From NCBI GenBank assembly GCA_002478885.1, contig DLKC01000045.1, positions 1 through 64,000 on the forward strand: 64,000 bases of DNA, written 5' to 3'. A program made the translations under genes and the position numbers. Below the pieces are notes generated by a model, which was not told the DNA's origin, searched no databases, and saw only the letters and a list, made by a program, of their open reading frames with translations. Position 1 is the first letter of the stretch, and each line of letters opens with the position of its first letter. Shown here one piece after another: positions 1 through 8,793 of the stretch. The stretch comes from Chitinophagaceae bacterium UBA7600 (GTDB lineage Bacteria > Bacteroidota > Bacteroidia > Chitinophagales > Chitinophagaceae).

Positions 1-17
1 GCGTCGCACTCTTGTAC
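1..17 (+). repeat. Type A repeat unit, cut by window edge
   Basis: The first 17 bases are the inner end of a type A core (GCGTCGCACTCTTGTAC). The outer part lies outside the window. A weak right-hand partner may lie at about 131-190, where GCGTGGCAACAGGCGATG resembles a decayed unit. The rest of 18-224 shows no gene that I can support. Confidence 0.75.
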
Positions 18-224
18 TTTATCAACATTTTTAGCAAATACAAAACAGCAACATGATAAATGCAAGATGATCCAGATTTACCGATCTGTCATAACACCGC
101 GACTAATTTAACTACATTTTATTGCTGCCATAAGTGAAGAACGATGAACCGAGCGTGGCAACAGGCGATGATTGAAAAGATTGGCTGACTTCCACAAAAA
201 AATCACATCGGAGTTTATTTAAAA

Positions 225-256
225 GCAAAGGTCATTACTTGCATAATGACCTTTGC
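225..256 (-). terminator. Intrinsic terminator of susD
   Basis: A perfect 13-bp inverted repeat (GCAAAGGTCATTA, loop CTTGCA, TAATGACCTTTGC) is followed on the minus strand by TTTTAAAT. It lies 28 bases beyond the susD stop codon and should end the susC-susD transcript. Confidence 0.85.
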
Positions 257-283
257 GTAAATTTTCCTTTATTAACAACTCAA

Positions 284-1930
284 TTAATATCCTGTATTTT
301 GAGTAAGATTTGGATTTGCAGCCAATGCCTGATTAGGTATTGGGTATAAAAGATACTTTGGATCATCTGAAGGTTTGTATGCCCAAGGTTTCAGGAACAT
401 ACCGAAACGGATAAGATCTGTTCTTCTTAAACCTTCCCAGTAAAACTCTCTTGATCTTTCAGCAAGCAAAGTTTTTGGATCAGATACATTAGCTGTGTTT
501 ACCAAAGGCATTGAAGCTACAGTGGCCGCACCTCTGGCTGTTCTTAAAGCGTTGATCAAAACAAGTGCACTTGCGTCATCGCCAGTTCTCATTTGAGCTT
601 CAGCAACCATCAAAACAACATCAGCATACCTGAAAATCATCAACCAGTTGCCGGAAGGTCCGCTATAAGAAGCTTTACCAGTGCTCAGATCCGGAGGATA
701 TTTTTCAACACGTATACCAGTCACTTCAAGGTTCGGTCCAGTTTCGATCATGTTTGCAGCGATGTTTGGATCAAAAGATAGGGGATTACCTTTTCTGTCT
801 TTAAGAGCAACACCGTTTTCATTGTACTGCTGACCAATCATCAAGCCTGGTCTTTGACCGCTCTGATCTGTAACGCCTGGGTAAAATCTGCCGCCTAACC
901 TTTTATCAACTGCTGTATCGCTTCCTTTAGGATGTTGTGCATCTAATGGCGTCGTTACACCAAAGCTGTTGTAGAAGTCGGCCACAGACGAGAATCCGTT
1001 CCAACCTGCGTTGGGGTTATTCGGAGTGTACTGATTGTAATGTAAAGTAGCATACCATCTGTCGTTTATGCCACTGTTACCAGCAGAAACACCAGTTGTA
1101 TTTGGATAAGCGAGAATGCCTTCAGTTGAATTCTTATTGGTAACTGAGAAGTTATCAAAGTATTCAGACATGTAAGAATAGGCTCCGCTGTTTATGATTG
1201 AATTACCAAGAGAAATTACCTGCTGCATGTCACCTGCATCGAAAGTAGGGGAAGCTGGATTAATGAATGCACCCTTATTAAGGTAACATTTCATCAACAG
1301 CGTTTTGGCAGCATCAGCATTAGCAATAGTCATGTGGGCATTTCCTCCGGGACCCAAATCAGGCAAAATCGCGTTCAGTTCATCGATAATGAACTGCGCT
1401 GCTTCCGCACCGTGCTTAACAGTTGGAGCATTTAACAGATTGTCACCTGGATTTCTGAATGGATATTGTCCAAAGAGGTTAAGCAATTCGTACAAAGAAA
1501 GTGCTCTTAAAAACCTTGCCTGTGCAGCTTGGGCTGGTGTTGGATTAAATGCAAGCACGTTCGTAGCATCGAAATTGAGCTTGTTTAAACTATTGAAAGT
1601 ATTCAATATACTACCGAGATCAGCATTCCATGTATGATTATGCATAACCCGCCATGCGCCATTATCATCCCAGTCTCCACCTCTTGTCGGAACAAGAGAT
1701 TCGTCTGTTGAGTTCTCTTGCAAGTTGAATATCTGGCCAATATCAGACGAGTAGAGCGTTAGATCGGTATAAGCTGCCTGCAACAATAATTGGGTACCAT
1801 TGGCTCCAAGCGCGCTTGATACCTGAGGGTTTGTGAGAGTGCCTTTAAGGTTCTCATCCAATTTGGTACAACTCGCAAGAGCTGCCAGAACCAAGGCGCC
1901 ATATATTGATATTTTTTTATTACGTATCAT
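284..1930 (-). CDS. SusD/RagB-family outer-membrane lipoprotein
   Basis: Surface lipoprotein that binds a glycan and works as a lid on its SusC partner to load oligosaccharides for import across the outer membrane. The 548-residue protein starts with a lipoprotein signal peptide ending in the lipobox LASC, with the lipidated cysteine at residue 21. It has the helical TPR-rich body and the C-terminal RagB/SusD block around YADVVLMVAEAQMR, typical of the family in length and layout. It lies 25 bases downstream of the susC stop in the same direction, so the two are almost certainly co-transcribed, and a strong terminator follows. The substrate cannot be read from the sequence. The nearby GH97 enzyme suggests an alpha-glucan or alpha-galactoside, which is inference. 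Confidence 0.95.
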   Translation of the reverse strand: MIRNKKISIYGALVLAALASCTKLDENLKGTLTNPQVSSALGANGTQLLLQAAYTDLTLYSSDIGQIFNLQENSTDESLVPTRGGDWDDNGAWRVMHNHTWNADLGSILNTFNSLNKLNFDATNVLAFNPTPAQAAQARFLRALSLYELLNLFGQYPFRNPGDNLLNAPTVKHGAEAAQFIIDELNAILPDLGPGGNAHMTIANADAAKTLLMKCYLNKGAFINPASPTFDAGDMQQVISLGNSIINSGAYSYMSEYFDNFSVTNKNSTEGILAYPNTTGVSAGNSGINDRWYATLHYNQYTPNNPNAGWNGFSSVADFYNSFGVTTPLDAQHPKGSDTAVDKRLGGRFYPGVTDQSGQRPGLMIGQQYNENGVALKDRKGNPLSFDPNIAANMIETGPNLEVTGIRVEKYPPDLSTGKASYSGPSGNWLMIFRYADVVLMVAEAQMRTGDDASALVLINALRTARGAATVASMPLVNTANVSDPKTLLAERSREFYWEGLRRTDLIRFGMFLKPWAYKPSDDPKYLLYPIPNQALAANPNLTQNTGY

Positions 1931-1955
1931 AAAAATTTTTATTTAATTAAATTGT

Positions 1956-4943
1956 CTATAATGAAAAACTAAGCCCTAATATGATGGTTCTTGGTGTTGG
2001 GTAAGGAATATACTCAATTGATCTTGAAGGGTAACCGCCACTAGCCTTATCAACGTTCACCTCAGGATCAAATCCAGTAAACTTGGTTGAAATTAACAAG
2101 TTGCTTGCAGTTACGTAAAAATTAAGACCCTTTATTTTACCAACGTTACCTACGTTATAATTCAGAGAAGCATTTCTCAACTTAAAATAATTGCCGCTTT
2201 CCAAAAATCTTGCAGAAGCACCTACACCGCTACCTGCACCTTCTTCAGAATTGTATGCAGCCTGGTCTACATTTCTACCCTGTAAAATACCAGCGAGGTT
2301 AGTAACACTTGTACGCGTGTTATTGTAGATCAGGTAACCACCAGCACCACCTCCGTTAATAGCAAGTGAGAGTTTCTTATATCGTAAGGTTACGCTTGCA
2401 CCATAAATTGTGTGTGGGTTAGGGTCGCCTGCGTAGGCCGGGTTGTCACCAATTTTTTGGTTACCGTTTTCATCAAAGCCATTAAAAGGCTTCAGCCAAT
2501 ATTCGTTAACAGGCTGATCGTTTGTGATGATCTGTGAAAGTGTACCAGAAACACCCTGACCGCTGATCTCTCCAGTTAAGATTGTCAAAGGAGTCTTTGT
2601 TCCAGGAGCATAGAAATTAGTCAGGAGGTTTTTATTGTTTGCAATGTTAAAAGTGGCATCCAAGCTGAAATCTTTCTTGTCAATAAGTGTAGCCCCGATT
2701 GCGAATTCAAATCCTGTATTTTTTAAGTCGCCAGGAATATTGATCCAATAAGTGGAAGCTGGGGCTGGTTGAATAGCTGTGCTTTGGAATAAGATATCAG
2801 TAGTGGTTTTATTGTAATAGTCGAATCCACCATATATCTTGCCTTTCATGAAAGAGAAGTCAACACCCAAATCGTAAGATGTAGTAGTTTCCCATTTCAG
2901 GTCAGGGTTCGCAACGTTTATCTGCTGCGCATTGTTAAACGATGTAAATCCAAATTGCTCCTGGGCTGCACCGGCAGGAAACTCTTGGTTACCAGTTTTA
3001 CCCCAAGAAGCTCTCAAGGCTAAAGAAGAAAACAAACCGCCCTTCATAAAGCTTTCATTACTTACAACCCATTTACCTGCAACAGATGGGAAATAACCGT
3101 ACTTATTGTTTTCACCGAACTTGCTTGAACCATCAGCCCTGAAAGTTCCTGTGATGTAGTATTTGTCCTTGAAATTTAAAATACCTCTTACAAAATAAGA
3201 TTGCAACTCTGTAGTTGGATCTACATAAGTATTAGGAGGATTCTGAACGCTACCATTTCTCAAAATACTTGTATATGGAATATCGAGAATGGTTTGCTGT
3301 GTAAGGTTGGTATTGAACCCGGTTGCGCTAAAAGAGTTATTAGAATAATCTGATTTCCAGTATTCAAAACCCGCAGTAGCATCAAGCCTTAAGTCCTGTG
3401 TAAGTTTGGCGTTATAATTTAATGTGTGAGTGAATGTCTGAGAACTCAGTACAGCATTCGAAATAACTCCAACACCTGATCCTGAGAGACCTGAATAACC
3501 TTGAAGCCAGCCATATTCATTTGTGTTTCTATACCCTGCGCTATGGTTTATAGCATAGAGGAATTTGTATTCAAGGTTAGGTAGAATTTTATAAGCCGCG
3601 GAAATATTACCGAGAAATGTGTTAACATTGGCAATATCGCTAATACCATCTATCAAAGCCAGCGGGTTACCAGAACCGTTTGTAGGGAATATATAATAGC
3701 CTGATCCGTCTTTAAAATCAGTAGTTGGATTCCACTGAAGCGTTGAGCTGATTAGGTTACCTTGTGAACCTGCATTATTTGTGACAGCACCAAGGTTTTC
3801 TGTTGTATGACCAGCGATCAAATCAAAATCGAGGGTAAGTTTTTTATCAAGAAACTTGTAAGTACCACCGAAATTCCCAAGGTATCTGTCAAGCGATGTG
3901 TTCTTGATAAAACCTTGCGTACCAGACCCAAGGAATGAACCACGGAATTTGCCGGTTTCATTTCCACCGCTAAAAGCCAGAGAGTAATTCTGAGAAAGTT
4001 TATTTTGTGTAATTTCCTTTTGCGCATCTACAGTTTTTCCGCCATCAAGAGTTGAAGCGTTTGGAACATTGTACTTACTCAAAGCTGATCTGTACTGACC
4101 GGCATCGAGTATTTCATACTTTTTCATGAAGCCTGCGTTAAATCCAAAGCCTGCATTAAATTCTAGCTTTGATGCGCCAGAAGTACCCTTCTTTGTTGTA
4201 ATAACAATTACACCATTAGCGCCGCGTGACCCATAAATAGCAGTAGCGGAAGCGTCTTTAAGAACATCGATTGATGCAATGTCATTTGGATTAATGAAAA
4301 GTAAAGGATTGGCATCCGGCGTAGCACCTAGACCTGTCAAGTTAACAGAAGGCCTTGCAGATCTGCCATCGAGAATAACCCCATCAACTACATATATCGG
4401 GTTGTTACCACCGCGTATAGAGTTGTTACCACGAATTTTTACAGTTGTTGCAGCGCCTGGCTGACCGCTGTTATTAGTAACTTCCAAACCAGGTACCTTG
4501 TTCTGAAGTAATTGGTCCGGCGATGTGATGGTTCCTTTGTTAAAATCCTTTTCTTTCAAAGATGTAACAGATCCGGTTACATCCTTTTTGCGAACAGAAC
4601 TATAACCAATTACAACCACATCATTTAGAGATGTGTTTTCTGGCTGCAATGTAACAGTCACGCTGGAAGAATTAGCTATGCTCACATCTTGTGAAGCAAA
4701 TCCAACGTAGCTGATAACCAATGTTGTCGCAGAAGCGGGGACACTTAAGGTAAAACTTCCAGATGCATCAGTAGAAGTTCCCGACTTGCTGCCCTTTACA
4801 AGCACCGATGCGCCTGCTACAGGATTTCCCTTGTCGTCTGATACCTTTCCGGAAACGTTTTTGTTTTGCGCCCATGATTGCTGCATAATTAACATAAACA
4901 GCGGGCAAAAGAGGAGTACTCTTAGCAATCGAGTTGTAGTCAT
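1956..4943 (-). CDS. SusC/RagA-family TonB-linked outer-membrane transporter
   Basis: TonB-dependent barrel that imports the glycan fragments held by SusD. The 995-residue protein has a signal peptide ending near residue 26 (SWAQ). A CarboxypepD_reg-like beta-sandwich follows at about residues 28-100 (VSGKVSDDKGNPVAGASVLV). Next come the SusC signature LNDVVVIGYSSVRKKDVTGSV (read in two parts, about 107-127), the plug with GANGVIVITTKKG, and a 22-strand barrel to the C-terminal GLSFSL. Length and order are normal for the family. It is the first gene of the susC-susD pair and is divergent from a LacI regulator 410 bases away. Its leader contains a perfect 17-bp palindrome at 4982-4998 that may be a regulatory site. 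Confidence 0.96.
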   Translation of the reverse strand: MTTTRLLRVLLFCPLFMLIMQQSWAQNKNVSGKVSDDKGNPVAGASVLVKGSKSGTSTDASGSFTLSVPASATTLVISYVGFASQDVSIANSSSVTVTLQPENTSLNDVVVIGYSSVRKKDVTGSVTSLKEKDFNKGTITSPDQLLQNKVPGLEVTNNSGQPGAATTVKIRGNNSIRGGNNPIYVVDGVILDGRSARPSVNLTGLGATPDANPLLFINPNDIASIDVLKDASATAIYGSRGANGVIVITTKKGTSGASKLEFNAGFGFNAGFMKKYEILDAGQYRSALSKYNVPNASTLDGGKTVDAQKEITQNKLSQNYSLAFSGGNETGKFRGSFLGSGTQGFIKNTSLDRYLGNFGGTYKFLDKKLTLDFDLIAGHTTENLGAVTNNAGSQGNLISSTLQWNPTTDFKDGSGYYIFPTNGSGNPLALIDGISDIANVNTFLGNISAAYKILPNLEYKFLYAINHSAGYRNTNEYGWLQGYSGLSGSGVGVISNAVLSSQTFTHTLNYNAKLTQDLRLDATAGFEYWKSDYSNNSFSATGFNTNLTQQTILDIPYTSILRNGSVQNPPNTYVDPTTELQSYFVRGILNFKDKYYITGTFRADGSSKFGENNKYGYFPSVAGKWVVSNESFMKGGLFSSLALRASWGKTGNQEFPAGAAQEQFGFTSFNNAQQINVANPDLKWETTTSYDLGVDFSFMKGKIYGGFDYYNKTTTDILFQSTAIQPAPASTYWINIPGDLKNTGFEFAIGATLIDKKDFSLDATFNIANNKNLLTNFYAPGTKTPLTILTGEISGQGVSGTLSQIITNDQPVNEYWLKPFNGFDENGNQKIGDNPAYAGDPNPHTIYGASVTLRYKKLSLAINGGGAGGYLIYNNTRTSVTNLAGILQGRNVDQAAYNSEEGAGSGVGASARFLESGNYFKLRNASLNYNVGNVGKIKGLNFYVTASNLLISTKFTGFDPEVNVDKASGGYPSRSIEYIPYPTPRTIILGLSFSL

Positions 4944-4981
4944 AGTAACAAGCAGTTTTTGTTTGATAAAAATAGGTAATC

Positions 4982-4998
4982 TGTGTAAACTTTACACA
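4982..4998. promoter_or_regulatory. Perfect palindrome in the susC leader, candidate operator
   Basis: TGTGTAAA-C-TTTACACA is an exact 8+1+8 inverted repeat 39 bases upstream of the susC start codon. Its position suits a repressor site or an RNA hairpin at the 5' end of the susC message. It differs from the LacI-type site at 5280-5291, so it may serve another regulator. No function is shown. Confidence 0.5.
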
Positions 4999-5279
4999 AT
5001 TTGTTAAAAAAATTTTCTTTTACCAGTCAGGATTTGATATTTCCAGACAAATGCGACTTAATTATTGCTGCATAAATTTTAAAAGAAAGGCTGCAAAAGA
5101 AAGAAAATTATATTGCAAATGAATAAACGAAATCATTTTGTTGATAAATCAAAAAAACGATTTCATCTAGATCCCAATTTTCTAAATAACCATTTGCAAC
5201 CTTTCACTGAAAACCGAAACGATAACCAAATTTGCATTTTTAAACCCATTGAAAGTTTCTCAAAAAACCGATATTTGGT

Positions 5280-5291
5280 GCAAACGTTTGC
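5280..5291. promoter_or_regulatory. Candidate LacI-family operator
   Basis: GCAAACGTTTGC is a perfect 12-bp palindrome with the central CG step usual in LacI-family operators. A partial copy, GGAAATGTTTGCG, follows directly at 5292-5304. It sits 62 bases upstream of the lacI-type gene and within the 410-base divergent region shared with susC, so it could control both. The rest of 4944-5353 is AT-rich, with no other gene seen. Confidence 0.65.
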
Positions 5292-5353
5292 GGAAATGTT
5301 TGCGAAACCGATTGCTGTGGAAATATTTTTCTCCCAAAAGCCATAAAATATAA

Positions 5354-6349
5354 ATGAAGCATAATACCACCCTAAAAAGAATATCGCAAATACTTGATAT
5401 GAGTATTTCAACAGTATCACGTGCCTTGAAAGACCATCCGGATATTTCTGAAAAAACAAAAAAGAAGGTGCTGGAACTTGCCACAGCCCTGGAGTATGAA
5501 CCCAACACCAACGCAATTAATCTTAGAACCAATAATAGTAGGGTATTCGGCCTTATTGTTCCGTATGTGTCTCATTACTTCTACGATACTTTTATCTCTT
5601 CTGTAGAAGAGGAGTGCAGAAAAAATGGGTATTCTTTAATGATTCTGCAGTCTTGGGATGATCCTGAAACTGAATTAAACAATCTGAAACTCTGCAGGCA
5701 AAACCGTGTTACCGGTGTATTTGCCTGCATATCTCCCTCAACTACCGATATCAAGGCGTTTCTTAAATTAGAAGAACTTGACATTCCGCTCATTTTTTTT
5801 GATAAAGTCCCCGACTTTGAGGCTTGCAATAAAGTTTGTCTTGCCGATAAACAGGCAGCAAAAATTGCAGCCGACGTAATCATCAGAAAGCAAAAAAAGA
5901 AAGCACTGGGGTTATTTGGCAATGCTCAAATGTCGATTACCAAAAAAAGACTTGATACGTTCATAGACGCATTTGACCCAAACATTTCAAAAACGGAACT
6001 CGTTAAAGACTTTGCGCTAAGCAGCGACGAGGCGTATGATAAAACTATTGCTTATCTAACTGCAAAAAACATACCCGATACAATTTTTTGTATGAGCGAT
6101 GAGATTCTTATAGGTGTAATGAAAGCAGTGCAAAAACTGCAGCTAAAAATGCCAGAAAATATTTCGGTAATTACTATCAGCAACGGAATAATTCCAAAAA
6201 TGTATTACCCGGAAATTACTTATGCTGAAACCAGCGGCTTCAAACTTGGTAAACTGGCTTTCACAAGAATGATGGCCTGTTTATCAGGCAGCACTTTTAT
6301 GCAGGAGCTTACCGTTGAGTCTCTATTGGTGGAGGGAGGATCTATTTAA
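5354..6349 (+). CDS. LacI-family transcriptional regulator
   Basis: Sugar-responsive DNA-binding regulator. The 331-residue protein opens with a LacI helix-turn-helix at about residues 5-28 (TLKRISQILDMSISTVSRAL), with the hinge region following (DHPDISEKTKKKVLELA). From about residue 60 (VFGLIVPYVSHYFYDTFISS) it has the two-lobed periplasmic-binding-protein-like effector domain. It is divergent from susC-susD and convergent with the GH97 gene, and the palindrome GCAAACGTTTGC lies just upstream. I infer that it controls this small glycan locus and probably itself. The effector is unknown. A repeat pair separates it from the GH97 gene. Confidence 0.93.
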   Translation: MKHNTTLKRISQILDMSISTVSRALKDHPDISEKTKKKVLELATALEYEPNTNAINLRTNNSRVFGLIVPYVSHYFYDTFISSVEEECRKNGYSLMILQSWDDPETELNNLKLCRQNRVTGVFACISPSTTDIKAFLKLEELDIPLIFFDKVPDFEACNKVCLADKQAAKIAADVIIRKQKKKALGLFGNAQMSITKKRLDTFIDAFDPNISKTELVKDFALSSDEAYDKTIAYLTAKNIPDTIFCMSDEILIGVMKAVQKLQLKMPENISVITISNGIIPKMYYPEITYAETSGFKLGKLAFTRMMACLSGSTFMQELTVESLLVEGGSI

Positions 6350-6383
6350 CGCATTCCCAAAAAAAAAAGCTTTAAATTCTTAT

Positions 6384-6560
6384 TTTACAATCAGCACCTC
6401 TTACCTGGTCTTCGTTGTGTCACTCACTTGTACTTTAGTGTACGCAGCTCACCAATAAAAGCACGGCTGATACTGCGAACGGCTTATGTTTGTTTGGATA
6501 TTATACGGACGTACAAGTGAGTGACACAACAAAGTTGCCATGAAAAACAAAAGCTGATTA
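6384..6560. repeat. Type B/B inverted pair of the 50-bp intergenic repeat
   Basis: The left core GTTGTGTCACTCACTTGTAC (6414-6433) and the right core GTACAAGTGAGTGACACAAC (6511-6530) are exact reverse complements, 20 of 20, separated by 77 bases. The outer AGCTTTTG and TGGCA modules are recognisable on the right side. This is the cleanest pair in the window and lies between the convergent lacI-type and GH97 genes. Confidence 0.9.
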
Positions 6561-6567
6561 CAAAAGT

Positions 6568-8652
6568 CTATTTTTTTATGATGCTAATTGCACAGCCACC
6601 TCCCTTCGCCAGGGAAATGTCGAGCTTTGTTTTGCTGTTTACCAATTTCTTTTCAATTACATATGCCTCGGGATTGGTGTCCCAATCGGCATTAGGCGCG
6701 TCTTTATAAATAGTTGCCTCGTATTGTGCACCGTCATCCAGAAAACTTAGTGTAGTGCTCATCGTCCTGCTGCTTTCATCGGTAATAGCGCCGAGGAACC
6801 AGTTGTCCTTTCCTTTCTCCTTCCTTGCAATAGTTATGAAATCGCCAGGTTCTGCTTCGAGAATTTTGGTATCATCCCAATCGACCGGCACATCAACAAT
6901 AAATTGGAAGGCATCCAAATATTTTTCATAATTCTCTGGGAGGTCGGCAGCCATTTGCAAAGGACTATACATGGTAATATAGAGTGCAAGTTGCTTGGCA
7001 ACTGTTGTACGTACCCTTGTGGTTCTCTGCGGGATAAACTGGTTTAGTTGCATATGAAATATGCCTGGAGTAAAATCCATCGGCCCGCCCATTAACCTGG
7101 TAAATGGGAGAATAGTTGTGTGCTCTGGCAGGATACCAAGCGCCGGTGCATTATTAAACTCTGTTCCTCTTGCTGCCTCGGAAGCCAGCCAGTTTGGATA
7201 AGTTCTTTGCAACCCCGTGGGGTGAACAGGCTCATGCGCATCAAGCATAATATGATAAAAAGCTGTTTTCTCTGCCACACGCTGGTAGTGGCTCACCATC
7301 CATTGGCCATCGTGATGCTCGCCGCGTGGAATAATTTTTCCAACGTAGCCAGTTTTAACCGCATCCATATTATGATTGATCATGAACCGGTAAGCTGTAT
7401 CCATCCATCTTTCGTAATTGGTAACGGCTCCGGAAGTTTCATGGTGCATGATAATTTTTACCCCTTTTGATTTGGCGTAGGCGGTAAGTTCATCAATATT
7501 GTAATCAGCATATGGCGTTACAAAATCAAACACATTTTCTTTCCAATTACCGAACCAATCTTCCCAGCCGTCGTTCCAGCCTTCAACCAAAACGCCATTG
7601 AAACCGTATTTAGCTGCGAAGTCAATATATTTTTTTACGTTAGCGGTATTTGCTGCATGTTTGCCGCTGGCCATATCCCATGTGCCTTTGCCGATATGCA
7701 TTTCCCACCAAACACCGATAAATTTTTCAGGCTTGATCCATGATACGTCGCCGATGTTGGCAGGATCATTCAAATTAAGAATAAGTTTTGATGCAAGAAT
7801 GTCTGCAGCTTTATCACTGACCACGATAGTACGCCACGGTGTTTTGCAAGGTGCATGCATATAAGCTTTATTACCTACTGCATCAGGCACCAATGTGGAG
7901 GTGAGAGTAAGCGTTTGCTTATTTAGCAGCAAGTCCATAGCCGGGTAATTGAGCAATGCGGCTTCATGAATATTGATATATAAACCCTCGGTAGATTTCA
8001 TCATTAAAGGCGTTTGCACCGCATTCGCACCAATAAGCGATTTTACCGCGATATCTTTTTCTTTGTTTGCAGCAGTCAATGCATCAACCTCGCTAAGCTT
8101 CGTTGTGTTGTATGGGTATTCGTTTGAGTCGTAGTCGCCCGGTATCCAGAATGTTTTGTTGTCGCCGGACAGGGCAAATTGGGTCAGCTCGTCTGCCACA
8201 ATAAAATAATTGACCGCATCTTGCTTTGGAAATTCGTAGCGAAACCCAATTCCATCATTGAACACCCGGAAAATAAGATTGAGTACCATGCCACTACCTG
8301 ACCTATCCTTCAGGTGTAGGGTTAGTTCTTCGTAATTATTCCTGATAATGCTTACTTCGCCCCACACGGGTTTCCAGGTTTCATCGAATGAGGATGTATC
8401 TACTGCGGCAATTGAAAAGTTAGTAAGTTTTACTTCCGGTTTACTTAAAATAAAGCCAACGGAAGAAGGCTTTATTACATCTTTATTTTTGTAGCTCAGA
8501 CTATATTTAATTTCACCAGCATCGTTGCGGCTCACGACTAACCTGATATTTTTATCGGGAGAACTGGCCATGTAATTTGATTGTGACAAACCAACAGATG
8601 TAAGCATAATTGCAAACGTGAAAACACTGATCAATTTTATGTATGCGCACAT
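6568..8652 (-). CDS. Glycoside hydrolase family 97 (SusB-like alpha-glycosidase)
   Basis: Secreted or periplasmic exo-acting alpha-glycosidase; GH97 members cleave alpha-glucosides or alpha-galactosides with calcium. The 694-residue protein has a signal peptide (about residues 1-23, ending SVGLSQ). A GH97 N-terminal beta-sandwich follows, containing IWIPGDYDSNEYPYNTTKLSE-like sequence (read as FWIPGDYDSNE). Then comes a TIM barrel with GVLVEGWNDGWEDWFG and the metal/catalytic block HHET at 403-406, and DAVKTGYVG at about 430-438. A C-terminal beta domain completes it. I cannot decide by eye between the inverting alpha-glucosidase and retaining alpha-galactosidase subgroups. It is separated from susCD by the LacI gene and likely belongs to the same locus. 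A -7-like TATCTTTA lies upstream. Confidence 0.92.
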   Translation of the reverse strand: MCAYIKLISVFTFAIMLTSVGLSQSNYMASSPDKNIRLVVSRNDAGEIKYSLSYKNKDVIKPSSVGFILSKPEVKLTNFSIAAVDTSSFDETWKPVWGEVSIIRNNYEELTLHLKDRSGSGMVLNLIFRVFNDGIGFRYEFPKQDAVNYFIVADELTQFALSGDNKTFWIPGDYDSNEYPYNTTKLSEVDALTAANKEKDIAVKSLIGANAVQTPLMMKSTEGLYINIHEAALLNYPAMDLLLNKQTLTLTSTLVPDAVGNKAYMHAPCKTPWRTIVVSDKAADILASKLILNLNDPANIGDVSWIKPEKFIGVWWEMHIGKGTWDMASGKHAANTANVKKYIDFAAKYGFNGVLVEGWNDGWEDWFGNWKENVFDFVTPYADYNIDELTAYAKSKGVKIIMHHETSGAVTNYERWMDTAYRFMINHNMDAVKTGYVGKIIPRGEHHDGQWMVSHYQRVAEKTAFYHIMLDAHEPVHPTGLQRTYPNWLASEAARGTEFNNAPALGILPEHTTILPFTRLMGGPMDFTPGIFHMQLNQFIPQRTTRVRTTVAKQLALYITMYSPLQMAADLPENYEKYLDAFQFIVDVPVDWDDTKILEAEPGDFITIARKEKGKDNWFLGAITDESSRTMSTTLSFLDDGAQYEATIYKDAPNADWDTNPEAYVIEKKLVNSKTKLDISLAKGGGCAISIIKK

Positions 8653-8677
8653 GACAAGAATATTTAAATAATAACGC

Positions 8678-8685
8678 TAAAGATA
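8678..8685 (-). promoter_or_regulatory. Probable -7 box of the GH97 gene
   Basis: TATCTTTA on the minus strand, 26 bases upstream of the start codon, matches the -7 form (TAnnTTTR) seen ahead of many genes in this window. Confidence 0.45.
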
Positions 8686-8730
8686 GTCGTTTTGCCTATT
8701 CGGCGGGAACAGCCGGTAAGCCAACAGGAA

Positions 8731-8780
8731 GTTGCAGTGTGCAACGCAACAACAGAAGATTTTTGTTCTTGTGCCGGCAC
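8731..8780 (-). repeat. Degenerate single unit of the 50-bp repeat
   Basis: GTTGCAGTGTGCAACGCAAC matches the right-hand type A core at 15 of 20 positions, and a GCCGGC module ends exactly 50 bases from its start, the standard unit length. It lies between the MBL-fold and GH97 genes. Confidence 0.55.
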
Positions 8781-8793
8781 CAAAGAAGAGTTA

